Source: Cupriavidus pauculus (GTDB lineage: Bacteria; Pseudomonadota; Gammaproteobacteria; Burkholderiales; Burkholderiaceae). Taken from it: a DNA stretch of 64,000 nucleotides. A program made the translations under genes and the position numbers. Shown here piece after piece: positions 8,347 through 17,664 of the stretch. Location of the stretch: positions 1 through 64,000 of the forward strand of contig NZ_PJRP01000015.1 in the NCBI RefSeq assembly GCF_002858765.1, read 5' to 3'. The notes under the pieces are model-generated. The model was not told the origin of the DNA, did no database searches, and was given only the letters and a program-made list of their open reading frames with translations. The first letter of the stretch is position 1; each line of letters opens with the position of its first letter.

Positions 8347-9237
8347 ATGGCCGGCGCTGTTTCCCGACTGGGCGGCCCGGCGGCCACCCCCCATCCGCAA
8401 GCGGCCACGGGCGAATCGCCGTGGGTGCGCTACACGCTGATCACGGTCGCGGTGCTGTTCCTGGCGCTGTTCCTGTTCGTGCCGCTGGCTTCGGTGTTCT
8501 ACGAGGCGCTGCGCAAGGGCCTGGACACCTACCTGGCGGCGCTGATCGAGCCCGATGCGGTCGACGCCATCAAGCTGACGCTGACCGTGGCGGCCATCGC
8601 GGTGCCGCTGAACGTGGTGTTCGGCGTGGCGGCGGCCTGGGCCATCGCCAAGTTCGACTTCCGGGGCAAGAACCTGCTGATCACGCTGATCGACCTGCCG
8701 TTCTCGGTGTCGCCCGTGATCTCCGGCCTGATCTACGTGCTGATGTTCGGCGCGCAGGGCTGGTTCGGCCCGTGGCTGGAAGCGCACGACATCAAGATCA
8801 TGTTCGCGGTGCCGGGCATCGTGCTGGCCACCATCTTCGTGACCTTCCCGTTCGTGGCGCGCGAGCTGATTCCGCTGATGCAGTCGCAGGGCAGCGAGGA
8901 GGAAGAGGCGGCCATCGTGCTGGGTGCCTCGGGCTGGCAGACGTTCTGGCACGTGACGCTGCCAAACATCCGCTGGGGCCTGCTGTACGGCGTGATCCTG
9001 TGTAACGCGCGGGCGATGGGCGAGTTCGGTGCCGTGTCGGTGGTATCGGGCCATATCCGCGGCCTGACCAACACCATGCCGCTGCACGTGGAAATTCTCT
9101 ACAACGAATACAACTTCGCGGCCGCGTTCGCGGTGGCGTCCCTGCTGACGCTGCTGGCGCTGGTCACACTCGGAATCAAGACGCTGGTGGAAGTACGCGC
9201 CAGCCGTGAACACGCATCGCAAGGACAGCCATCATGA
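8347..9237 (+). CDS. cysW: Sulfate/thiosulfate ABC permease CysW
   Basis: Second membrane permease of the sulfate/thiosulfate importer, 296 residues. It has six hydrophobic segments, the EAA loop [22 protein letters not shown] and the [19 protein letters not shown] block diagnostic of CysW. ATG 8347 is chosen because GGAGG lies 10 nt upstream at 8332-8336. An in-frame upstream start at 8299 would lie inside cysT and add an atypical tail. The end overlaps the cysA start by 4 bases (ATGA), indicating translational coupling. Confidence 0.96.
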   Translation: MAGAVSRLGGPAATPHPQAATGESPWVRYTLITVAVLFLALFLFVPLASVFYEALRKGLDTYLAALIEPDAVDAIKLTLTVAAIAVPLNVVFGVAAAWAIAKFDFRGKNLLITLIDLPFSVSPVISGLIYVLMFGAQGWFGPWLEAHDIKIMFAVPGIVLATIFVTFPFVARELIPLMQSQGSEEEEAAIVLGASGWQTFWHVTLPNIRWGLLYGVILCNARAMGEFGAVSVVSGHIRGLTNTMPLHVEILYNEYNFAAAFAVASLLTLLALVTLGIKTLVEVRASREHASQGQPS

Positions 9238-10340
9238 GCATTCAGGTCAGGAACGTGCAGAAGCGCTTTGGCGACTTCGTGGCGCTCAACGACGTCTCGC
9301 TGGACTTTGCCGAAGGGGAACTGACGGCGCTGCTGGGGCCGTCCGGCTGCGGCAAGACCACGCTGCTGCGCATCATCGCCGGGCTGGAACGCGCCGATGC
9401 GGGCCAGGTGGTGCTGGCCGGGCAGGACGCCTCGTCCACGCACGTGCGCCAGCGCAACGTGGGCTTCGTGTTCCAGCACTACGCGCTGTTCAAGCACATG
9501 ACCGTGTTCGAGAACGTGGCCTTCGGCCTGCGCGTGAAGCCGCGCGCCGAGCGGCCGTCCGAGGCGAAGATCCGCGAAAAGGTGAAGTCGCTGCTGGAAC
9601 TGGTGCAGCTCGACTGGCTGGGCGACCGCTACCCGGCGCAACTGTCGGGCGGCCAGCGCCAGCGTATCGCGCTGGCCCGCGCGCTGGCCGTGGAGCCGCG
9701 CGTGCTGCTGCTCGACGAGCCGTTCGGCGCGCTCGATGCCAAGGTGCGCAAGGAACTGCGCCGCTGGCTGCGCCGGCTGCATGACGAACTGCACGTGACC
9801 AGCGTGTTCGTGACCCACGACCAGGAAGAGGCGCTCGAAGTGGCCGACCAGGTGGTGCTGATGAACCGTGGCAGCGTGGAGCAGTTCGGCACGCCCGAGG
9901 CGGTCTACAACCATCCGGCCACGCCGTTCGTGTTCGGCTTCCTGGGCAACGTGAACCTGTTCCACGGTCGCCTGGAAGTGGGCGACAGCGGCGGTCTGCT
10001 GCATACCGGCGAGGCGGTGCTGCCCGTGGTGGGCAGCGGCCACGAGACGGCCGGCGACGCGGTGGCGTACGTCCGCCCGCACGACCTGGAACTGGAGCGC
10101 TACGCGCCGGGCAGCGACGGCATCGCCGTGACGCTGCGCCGCGCGCTGACGCTGGGCCCGGTGGCCCAGCTGGAACTGGAACGCGAGGACAACCAGGACG
10201 TGATTGAAGTAGCGCTGCCGCTGGAGCGCTTCCGCCACCAGGGCTTCCGCGAGGGCGAACTGCTGGCGGTGCGACCGCGCCAGCTGCGCGTCTTCAACCG
10301 CAACCAGACAACAACACAGGAACAAGGGGCGGCACGATGA
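9234..10340 (+). CDS. cysA: Sulfate/thiosulfate ABC importer ATPase CysA
   Basis: ATP-hydrolysing subunit of the CysTWA importer, 368 residues. It shows Walker [10 protein letters not shown] (near residue 36), the Q-loop in [11 protein letters not shown], signature [15 protein letters not shown], Walker [12 protein letters not shown] and the switch His in [15 protein letters not shown]-like C-terminal domain ([13 protein letters not shown]) follows from about residue 280. The start overlaps cysW and the stop overlaps cysB, both by ATGA, so all four genes are almost certainly one transcript. Confidence 0.96.
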   Translation: MSIQVRNVQKRFGDFVALNDVSLDFAEGELTALLGPSGCGKTTLLRIIAGLERADAGQVVLAGQDASSTHVRQRNVGFVFQHYALFKHMTVFENVAFGLRVKPRAERPSEAKIREKVKSLLELVQLDWLGDRYPAQLSGGQRQRIALARALAVEPRVLLLDEPFGALDAKVRKELRRWLRRLHDELHVTSVFVTHDQEEALEVADQVVLMNRGSVEQFGTPEAVYNHPATPFVFGFLGNVNLFHGRLEVGDSGGLLHTGEAVLPVVGSGHETAGDAVAYVRPHDLELERYAPGSDGIAVTLRRALTLGPVAQLELEREDNQDVIEVALPLERFRHQGFREGELLAVRPRQLRVFNRNQTTTQEQGAAR

Positions 10341-11284
10341 ACTTCCAGCAACTGCGATCGATTCGCGAGGCGGTGCGCCGCCAGTTCAACCTGACCGAAG
10401 TCGCCAACGCGCTGTACACGTCGCAGCCGGGCGTGTCGCGCCAGATCCGCGAGCTGGAGGAAGAACTGGGCGTGGAGATTTTCGAGCGCTACGGCAAGCG
10501 CCTGACCGGGCTGACCGAGCCGGGCCGGGAGATCGTGCGGATCGTCGAACGACTGCTGCAGGAAGCCGAGAACCTGCGCCAGGCTGGCGACGAGTTCGCG
10601 GGCCGCCATACCGGCCGCCTGACCGTGGCCACCACCCACACCCAGGCCCGCTACGCGCTGCCCAGGGTGGTGCAGAGCTTCCGGCGCGAATATCCGCACG
10701 TCACGCTGGCGCTGCAGGAAGCGTCGCCGTCGCATATCGTGGAGCTGCTGCTGACGGGCCAGGCCGACATCGGCATCGCCACCGAGGCAGTGGCCAGCGA
10801 GGCGGGGCTGACGTCGTTCGAGGCCTACAGCTGGCAGCACGTGATAGTGGTGTCGCCGGAGCATCCGCTGACGCGCCTGCCCGAGCCCACGCTCGAAGAC
10901 CTGTGCAATTTCCCGATCATCACGTACGACGCCGGCTTTACCGGACGCCGCAAGATCGATGGCGCGTTTGCCGCCGCCGGGTTGCAGCCCGAGATCGTGC
11001 TGACCGCCATGGACGCCGACGTGATCAAGACCTATGCCGAACTGGAACTGGGCGTGGGCATCATCGCGTCGATGGCGTACGACTCGCGCAAGGACGCCGG
11101 GCTGACGCAGATTTCGGCCGACCACCTGTTCGAGCCCAACACCACCAGCGTGGCCGTGCGGCGCGGTGCCTATCTGCGCGGCTACGCCCATGCGTTCATC
11201 AACATGTTCGCGCCGCACCTGTCGCGCGACACCGTGTCGACCGCGATGGCCGAGGCGACGAGCCGGCTGGCGGTGGCGGCCTGA
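10337..11284 (+). CDS. cysB: LysR-type sulfur regulator CysB
   Basis: Transcriptional activator of sulfur assimilation, 315 residues. The N-terminal helix-turn-helix ([20 protein letters not shown], then [17 protein letters not shown]) is that of CysB/Cbl rather than a generic LysR protein. It is followed by the CysB-type effector domain ([36 protein letters not shown]) that binds N-acetylserine, thiosulfate or APS in known members. It is the last gene of the cys operon, overlapping cysA by 4 bases. Location suggests that it controls the sbp, ssu and cys promoters here. Cbl is the alternative name; CysB is favoured because this is the only such gene in the locus. Confidence 0.92.
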   Translation: MNFQQLRSIREAVRRQFNLTEVANALYTSQPGVSRQIRELEEELGVEIFERYGKRLTGLTEPGREIVRIVERLLQEAENLRQAGDEFAGRHTGRLTVATTHTQARYALPRVVQSFRREYPHVTLALQEASPSHIVELLLTGQADIGIATEAVASEAGLTSFEAYSWQHVIVVSPEHPLTRLPEPTLEDLCNFPIITYDAGFTGRRKIDGAFAAAGLQPEIVLTAMDADVIKTYAELELGVGIIASMAYDSRKDAGLTQISADHLFEPNTTSVAVRRGAYLRGYAHAFINMFAPHLSRDTVSTAMAEATSRLAVAA

Positions 11285-11669
11285 GGCCGTCTGTCGTCGG
11301 CCTGGTTGCTGCCAGGAGGGCTGCCCGGGCATCTCGGGCAGCCGCCGACCTTCCCGGCGACCTTCCCGCCGATCCGCGCCCCGATCTGCGCCCCGATCTG
11401 CCCCGGAAACACCGCCAGGCAGGCCGTCCCGCGCCCGCCTGATCCCCCCGCGTGACTTCAAACGCGCGTACGACCCGCCGGTCGAATTCCTGAACCTCTC
11501 GCGCCGTCTGCCGCCGGTTCGTCGCACGGTGCTTTTCTCCCGTCGCGCTCCAGCGTAAAGTGCCCTTCATCGTGGTGCCCGGTATGCGCCGAATGCCCGG
11601 GTCACTGCCTATGCTGCAGTGCATCACAGATTTGCACGCGGTTTGTGGAGCAGAAGGAGGGAGAGAGAT
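11285..11669 (+). other. Gene-free region between cysB and the sensor kinase
   Basis: This 385-base stretch holds no supported gene. It contains a five-unit 12-bp tandem array (11347-11406). A short antisense frame through that array, encoding a glycine-zipper-like pattern, overlaps the end of cysB and was rejected. The promoter of the two-component pair presumably lies in the last 150 bases, but no clear -35/-10 pair stands out. Confidence 0.5.
11347..11406. repeat. 12-bp tandem repeat, five units
   Basis: Five head-to-tail units read GACCTTCCCGGC, GACCTTCCCGCC, GATCCGCGCCCC, GATCTGCGCCCC, GATCTGCCCCGG. The period is exactly 12 bases. The array is intergenic, 62 bases after the cysB stop. 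Confidence 0.85.
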
Positions 11670-12827
11670 ATGCGCATGTCATGCGCGGTGCCGTCGCGGC
11701 TCAATATTCTTGCGCGAGACCTGCTGTTCGTGCTCTGCATGAACACCGTCATCGCGGTCAGCCTCAACTACGGCTTCCAGACCGGCGGCACGCTGGTGCA
11801 GAACTTTGTCTACAGCCAGCTGATCGGCCTGTCGATCTGGGTGCTGATCGACGTGCCGCGCGTGCTGATCTGGTGGAACGACCGGCCGCGCCGCTGGCCG
11901 TTCATGTGCCTGGCCGTGGTGGCCGTGCCGATGGGCGTGGTGCTGGGCAGCTGGTGCACGCGCGAATTGCTGAACCTGCCCGAAAAATCGGCGGCGGCCA
12001 CCGGCGACATGCTGCGCATGTGTTTGATCGTCGGCATGCTGGCGTCGGCCAGCATGATCTATTTCTACTGGTCGCGCGAAAAGCTGGCCTATCTGGAACG
12101 TCAGGCGGCGCTGGACGCCCTGCAGCGCGAAGAGGCCGAAAAGCAGTTGGTCCGCGCCCAGCTGATGGCCCTGCAGGCCCAGATCGAGCCGCACTTCCTG
12201 TTCAATTCGCTGGCCAACCTGGACGGCCTGATCGCCACCGATCCGCGTGCGGCGCGCCAGTTGCTGCAGCGGCTGATCGGCTTCCTGCGCATGTCGCTGT
12301 CGCACACGCGCGCCGAGCATTGCACGCTGGCCCAGGAATTCGAGCTGCTGCGCAGCTACCTCGACATCCAGGGCATGCGCTTCGGCGCCCGGCTCGACTA
12401 CGAGGTGGACCTGCCGCCGGCGCTGGCCGATGCCGAGATTCCGCCGATGCTGATCCAGCCGCTGGTGGAAAACGCCGTCACGCACGGCATCGAACCCTGT
12501 ATGCGCGGCGGCAGGATCATGCTGTCCGCCCGCCAGGCCGAAGACGGTAGCCTGCAGGTGCTGATCGCCGATAGCGGCGTGGGCTTCTCCCAGAGCAGCA
12601 AGGGTGGTTCCGGTCTCGGGCTGACCCACGTACGCGAGCGGCTGGCGCGCATTTTTGGCGCGGCGGCCACGATGCAGATGGAAGAGAACACGCCGCGCGG
12701 CGTGGTGGTGCGGCTGACGCTGCCGCTCACGCGCAGCAACGAGCCCACGTTCGTACCGATGCGCGCCGCGCCGGACGCGCGCCCCGCTGCGCCCGCCACG
12801 GTCACGCCGGCCATCTCTCGTCCCTGA
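11670..12827 (+). CDS. LytS/AlgZ-type sensor histidine kinase
   Basis: Membrane sensor kinase of the His_kinase (LytS/YehU/AlgZ) family, 385 residues. Four hydrophobic segments fill about residues 10-145. A short coiled-coil-like linker (LERQAALDALQREEAEKQLV) leads to the phospho-acceptor motif AQIEPHFLFNSLANLDGL with His175. The ATPase follows, with N-box QPLVENAVTHGIEP and G-boxes DSGVGFSQ and GSGLGLTHVRERL. ATG 11670 follows AAGGAGG (11654-11660) at 9 nt; ATG 11676 is an alternative. Its partner response regulator begins 54 bases downstream. The resemblance to AlgZ/AlgR is by architecture; the signal is unknown. Confidence 0.9.
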   Translation: MRMSCAVPSRLNILARDLLFVLCMNTVIAVSLNYGFQTGGTLVQNFVYSQLIGLSIWVLIDVPRVLIWWNDRPRRWPFMCLAVVAVPMGVVLGSWCTRELLNLPEKSAAATGDMLRMCLIVGMLASASMIYFYWSREKLAYLERQAALDALQREEAEKQLVRAQLMALQAQIEPHFLFNSLANLDGLIATDPRAARQLLQRLIGFLRMSLSHTRAEHCTLAQEFELLRSYLDIQGMRFGARLDYEVDLPPALADAEIPPMLIQPLVENAVTHGIEPCMRGGRIMLSARQAEDGSLQVLIADSGVGFSQSSKGGSGLGLTHVRERLARIFGAAATMQMEENTPRGVVVRLTLPLTRSNEPTFVPMRAAPDARPAAPATVTPAISRP

Positions 12828-12881
12828 GCGCACCCGAACCACGCCCCCCCTCAACCGTTCCGTCCCTGACATTCGTCCCAC

Positions 12882-13757
12882 ATGTCTCCGACCCTGCTGA
12901 TCGCCGACGACGAGCTGCTGCTCGCCCGCGTTCTCGAAGCCGAACTGAAAGCCCTGTGGCCGGAAGCCACGATCGTGTCCGTGGTGCATGACGGCATGGC
13001 CGCGCTCGAGGCCGCGCGCACCCACCAGCCCGATGTGGCGTTCCTGGATATCCGCATGCCGGGCATGAGCGGCATGGACGTGGCGCGCGATCTGATCGAG
13101 TTCGATCGCCCGCCGCTGGTAGTGTTTGTCACGGCCTATGACCAGTTTGCGCTGGAAGCCTTTGAACGCGCAGCGGTGGACTACGTGCTGAAGCCCGTGC
13201 AGCACGAACGGCTGGAGGCCACGGTGGGGCGCCTGAAGGCGCGCCTGAGCGCCAAGGCGGCCGAAGCGGCGGAATATGACGACGCCGATGCCGGCGACGC
13301 CGACGATGGGGGCGATGCGGATGATGGCGGGGCCGCCACCGACATCGGCACGATGGTCGACACGGACCGGCTGGCGCAACTGCTGCAGCGGCTCGAATCC
13401 CTGGAGCAGCCCGCCGCAGCCCCGCGCGGCCACTACCTGCGCTTTATCAAGGCGCTGGTGGGGCAGGAGGTGCGGATTATCCCCGTGGATGAAGTGGTGT
13501 ACCTCGAAGCCACCGACAAGTACGTGAACGTGGTGTCTACCAGCGGCGAGGCGCTGATCCGCACCAGCCTGCGCGAGCTGACGCAGCAGCTGGACCCCGA
13601 CCGCTTCTGGCAGATCCATCGGGGTACGGTGGTCAATATCGATTGCGTGGCCAGTGCCGTGAACCAGTCGCTGGGGCGCCTGTCGCTGAAGCTGCGCGAT
13701 CGGCCGGAATCGCTGCCGGTTGCCAGGCAGTACGCGCACCTGTTCAAGCAGATGTAG
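12882..13757 (+). CDS. LytR/AlgR-type response regulator
   Basis: DNA-binding partner of the upstream kinase, 291 residues. The receiver domain spans about 1-120, with acidic pocket ADDE, phospho-acceptor Asp56 in AFLDIRMPGMSGMD, Thr/Lys switch residues in FVTAYDQF and VLKPV. The LytTR domain (about 185-288) starts HYLRFIKALVGQEVRIIPVDEV and contains FWQIHRGTVVN, which contacts DNA in the family. The linker between them (about 125-160) is very acidic, with Asp/Ala/Gly units (DADDGG twice) encoded by an 18-bp duplication at about 13300. No obvious ribosome-binding site precedes ATG 12882. Confidence 0.92.
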   Translation: MSPTLLIADDELLLARVLEAELKALWPEATIVSVVHDGMAALEAARTHQPDVAFLDIRMPGMSGMDVARDLIEFDRPPLVVFVTAYDQFALEAFERAAVDYVLKPVQHERLEATVGRLKARLSAKAAEAAEYDDADAGDADDGGDADDGGAATDIGTMVDTDRLAQLLQRLESLEQPAAAPRGHYLRFIKALVGQEVRIIPVDEVVYLEATDKYVNVVSTSGEALIRTSLRELTQQLDPDRFWQIHRGTVVNIDCVASAVNQSLGRLSLKLRDRPESLPVARQYAHLFKQM

Positions 13758-13893
13758 GGCCGGATCCCGGCTGATACGGGGGGACGCTGGGGCGGACTGC
13801 ACCACGGTGGGGAAACCCGGCACGAAGGTTTCGTCGCCGCGCGGCTTCCTCTACCATGGGCATTTCCCGTTTCCGTCAGCAAAGGATTGCGCC

Positions 13894-14313
13894 ATGCAGC
13901 GTGTGTTTGTCTACGGCACCCTTCGTGCCGGCGAGGTCAACGATCTGAACCAGGCAGCCGTGCGGCATGGTATCGGAGCGGCGACTCTGGTCGGCACGGC
14001 CAGCATTGCCGGGCGCCTCTATGACTTCGGCACCTATCCGGGCCTGGTGCTCGACGCATCGGCCGGCCCGGTGCTTGGCGACGTGTACGACATCCCCGAA
14101 GCGTTGCTGCCGGTGCTGGACGAAATCGAGGAGGTCTACCCGGGGCAGGCCACGCTGTTTGTCCGCGAAACCCAGCCCGTGATGCTGGACGGCGCGCCGA
14201 CCGATTGCCTGCTGTATCCGGTGGCCGACGCCGCGGTGGCTGGCCTGGCCCGCATCGACGGCGGCGACTGGGTGGCCTATCGCCAGGCACGCGACACCGC
14301 CGTGGCTGCCTGA
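13894..14313 (+). CDS. Gamma-glutamylcyclotransferase (AIG2/YtfP) family protein
   Basis: A 139-residue protein of the GGCT/AIG2 fold. The defining start VFVYGTLRAGEVN binds the gamma-glutamyl group in characterised members. DFGTYPGLVLD, LGDVYDI and a Glu in VLDEIEEVYPG, where the catalytic Glu lies, are all present. Members act on gamma-glutamyl amino acids or amines; the substrate here is unknown. ATG 13894 has AAAGGA at 13881-13886. Longer frames begin upstream but run into the response-regulator stop region and lack homology. It is a single gene with a long inverted repeat just downstream. Confidence 0.85.
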   Translation: MQRVFVYGTLRAGEVNDLNQAAVRHGIGAATLVGTASIAGRLYDFGTYPGLVLDASAGPVLGDVYDIPEALLPVLDEIEEVYPGQATLFVRETQPVMLDGAPTDCLLYPVADAAVAGLARIDGGDWVAYRQARDTAVAA

Positions 14314-14328
14314 AGACGAAACATTTCA

Positions 14329-14357
14329 AACGCCGTCACGCGGCCCGTGACGGCGTT
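14329..14357. terminator. Perfect 12-bp stem hairpin, possible terminator
   Basis: AACGCCGTCACG (14329-14340) pairs perfectly with CGTGACGGCGTT (14346-14357) around a 5-nt loop. There is no T-run on the + strand, so intrinsic termination is uncertain; it may instead stabilise the 3' end of the upstream transcript. It lies between the cyclotransferase-like gene and the next hydrolase. Confidence 0.5.
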
Positions 14358-14404
14358 AGCATGGCTGCGATGACATCCGACCCAGTCGGCGCACAACGCC
14401 TGCC

Positions 14405-15373
14405 ATGACCCTGCCGCCTCCGCTCGCGCCTTCCGCAAGGGCGCCGCTTCGATTTCACGTCCAGTCCGGCCGCGTCCGCCTGACCGCCTCGGCCTGGGGC
14501 GATCCTGCGCATCCCGTGGTGGTGCTGGTGCATGGCTACCCGGACAACAGCGAGGTGTGGCACGGCGTGGCGCAGGCGCTGGCAGTGCGGTTCCATGTGA
14601 TCGCCTACGACGTGCGCGGGGCAGGGCAGTCCGATGCACCGCCCGATGTAGCGGACTATCGCCTGGAACGGCTGGCCGACGATTTCATCGCCATTGTCGA
14701 CGCCGTATCGGCGGATCGGCCGGTGCATCTGGTGGGCCATGACTGGGGGTCGATCCAGGGCTGGGAATTCGTGACCGATCCGCGCCTCTATGGGCGTATC
14801 GCGTCGTTCACGTCGTGTTCCGGGCCGTGCCTGGACCACGCGGCCAGCGCGCTGCGCGCCGGTGGACGCCGCAGCCTGAAGCAATGGGGCGCCACGCTGC
14901 GCCAGGCCCTGGCGTCGTGGTACATCGTGTTCTTTCATATCCCGTTGCTGCCCGAATGGAACTGGAAGCTCTGGCTCGGGCGTGGCTGGCCATTCTGGCT
15001 GCGTCGCACCGAAGGGCTGCACGTGCCGGCCAATCCCACGCAGACGGCCGACGGCATCCACGGGTTGCGGCTGTATCGCGCCAACATCCGCGCACGGCTG
15101 CGTGCGCCGCGCGAGCGCCGGGCCCATGCGCCGGTGCAGGTCATCGTGCCCACGCGCGACCGCTATGTGCGGCCGGCCGTGACCGAGGATCTCGGCCGCT
15201 GGGTGGCCCGGCTATGGCGCCGCCAGATCGACGCGCACCACTGGCTGCCGTTGTCGCATCCGCAGCGCATGGCCGCCATGGTGGGCGAGTTTGTCGACCA
15301 TCTCGATGGCACGGCCGCGTCACCCGCGCTGGAGGCGGCCCGTGTCGACCCGGAGGCTGCCAAAATTTCATGA
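14405..15373 (+). CDS. Alpha/beta hydrolase, epoxide hydrolase-like
   Basis: A 322-residue alpha/beta-hydrolase of the epoxide hydrolase/haloalkane dehalogenase-like branch. VVLVHGYPDNSEVWHGVA gives the HG-x-P oxyanion motif and AYDVRGAGQSDAP is the typical second block. VGHDWGS places Asp in the nucleophile position, as in epoxide hydrolases and dehalogenases rather than Ser esterases. The later acid and His (HHWLPLSHPQRMA) are plausible. In some bacteria this domain is fused to a short-chain dehydrogenase; here it stands alone. The start at ATG 14405 lacks a clear ribosome site. The substrate cannot be deduced. Confidence 0.8.
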   Translation: MTLPPPLAPSARAPLRFHVQSGRVRLTASAWGDPAHPVVVLVHGYPDNSEVWHGVAQALAVRFHVIAYDVRGAGQSDAPPDVADYRLERLADDFIAIVDAVSADRPVHLVGHDWGSIQGWEFVTDPRLYGRIASFTSCSGPCLDHAASALRAGGRRSLKQWGATLRQALASWYIVFFHIPLLPEWNWKLWLGRGWPFWLRRTEGLHVPANPTQTADGIHGLRLYRANIRARLRAPRERRAHAPVQVIVPTRDRYVRPAVTEDLGRWVARLWRRQIDAHHWLPLSHPQRMAAMVGEFVDHLDGTAASPALEAARVDPEAAKIS

Positions 15374-15678
15374 TGCGGAATAATGTTTTGGTCCGCAAAA
15401 ATGCAGGCCCGCACATGGGCCTTGGCATTTCTCATCCTGAAAAATGTCGTGCCGTATCGTGAAATGTCGCGTGTAACATATTGATTTATATCAATTAAAA
15501 AACTGTGGCCGGCTTACGATCAGCGCTTGTTGCAACGCGGGATGCTTCCCTACACTCTTATATAAGACACATGATCTGAGACGTGCAACGCACAGCGTCC
15601 CAGAGCCCCGCCTGGCAGCAGACGGGGAGCGGTCACCGATTTCCATGCCATCTCGAAATCGTTACCAGGAGAGTGAAC
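15374..15678 (+). promoter_or_regulatory. Regulatory region upstream of aceA
   Basis: This 305-base gene-free region carries several signals. An inverted repeat TGCGGA (15374-15379) and TCCGCA (15392-15397) is separated by 12 AT-rich bases. A direct repeat of AAATGTCG lies at about 15442 and 15462. A perfect FNR-type box is at 15481-15494. A candidate sigma-70 promoter has TTGTTG (15527-15532), an 18-bp spacer and TACACT (15551-15556); an overlapping TATAAG at 15561-15566 is a second -10 candidate. The density of motifs suggests several inputs on aceA. Confidence 0.55.
15481..15494. promoter_or_regulatory. Perfect FNR/Anr-type box
   Basis: TTGATTTATATCAA matches the consensus TTGAT-N4-ATCAA exactly. 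Its centre is about 65-70 bases upstream of the best -10 candidate for aceA. FNR/Anr proteins bind such sites when oxygen is low. The position is consistent with activation or with repression from upstream; sequence alone cannot say which. Confidence 0.65.
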
Positions 15679-16974
<1,296 letters not shown>

Positions 16975-17035
16975 GCCACCTGACCGGAAAGGGGATTCGG
17001 GGACGGCGTGCGACCATCGCGCCGTCAGTTTGGCT

Positions 17036-17067
17036 CCGCGCCGTGAGACCCACGGCGCGGCTTTTTT
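17036..17067 (+). terminator. Rho-independent terminator of aceA
   Basis: CCGCGCCGTG (17036-17045) pairs perfectly with CACGGCGCGG (17051-17060), with a 5-nt loop, followed by C and six T residues. It separates aceA from the convergent stress-protein gene. Confidence 0.93.
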
Positions 17068-17097
17068 CTCGGTGTGGGACTTAGTCGGACTACTGGT

Positions 17098-17532
17098 TTA
17101 CCGATAAACGATCACCGGAATATCCGTATGCGTGAGCACCTTTTGCGTTTCGCTGCCGAGCAGCAGCCCTGACAGGCCGCGCCGGCCGTGCGAGGCCATG
17201 AAGATCACGTCGCAGCCATGGCGTTCCGCCGCGTCGATGATGCCCAGATAGGGCACGGCGAAGGTGGTCATGTCGGCGTCGAAAGGCAGGCCGCCGGCCA
17301 CGGCGGCGGACTCGATTTCCTTCAGGTACAGCCGGGCCTGGTTCTCGATGCGTTCCTTGAACGCCTGCGGGGCCTCGACCACGATCTCGCTGAAGGGCGT
17401 ATACGGATATTCCTCAAGACAGACGTAGGCGGTGACGCGGGCATTGATGACCTTGGCCAGTTCCAGGCCGCCGTCTATGGCCTTCTTGGACAGCTCCGAA
17501 CCGTCGGTGGGCAGCAGGATGTGCTTGAACAT
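17098..17532 (-). CDS. Universal stress protein (UspA family)
   Basis: A 144-residue single-domain Usp protein, cytoplasmic. It starts MFKHILLPTDGSELSKKAI and ends with the ATP-binding pattern MASHGRRGLSGLLLGSETQKVLTH (G-x2-G-x9-G-S/T), so it probably binds ATP. A strong AAGGAGG lies upstream of the start at 17532; a longer frame to 17634 has no homology. It is convergent with aceA. Usp proteins of this type are often induced by oxygen limitation or stationary phase, which would fit the FNR-type site nearby, but no such site was seen for this gene. Confidence 0.93.
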   Translation of the reverse strand: MFKHILLPTDGSELSKKAIDGGLELAKVINARVTAYVCLEEYPYTPFSEIVVEAPQAFKERIENQARLYLKEIESAAVAGGLPFDADMTTFAVPYLGIIDAAERHGCDVIFMASHGRRGLSGLLLGSETQKVLTHTDIPVIVYR

Positions 17533-17664
17533 ACCGGGACCTCCTTTCACGAGTGGGAACGGGGGCAGGCCAGCGGAGCGCCTGTCTGCATCGATTGTAG
17601 TCAGTGTGCAGTGTCCGTCATTGTGAAATATCAAGAATCTGCGATTGACAGCGTACGGACGGTG

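Noticed and set aside
11182-11412. Short - strand frame with a glycine-zipper-like pattern (QIGA, RIGG, KVAG units)
   Set aside because: The pattern is simply the translation of the 12-bp tandem array; the frame overlaps the end of cysB, starts at GTG without a ribosome site and has no signal peptide.
15392-15405. Possible terminator after the epoxide-hydrolase-like gene
   Set aside because: The inverted repeat TGCGGA/TCCGCA has a 12-base loop and is followed by A residues, not T, so it is treated as a possible operator instead.
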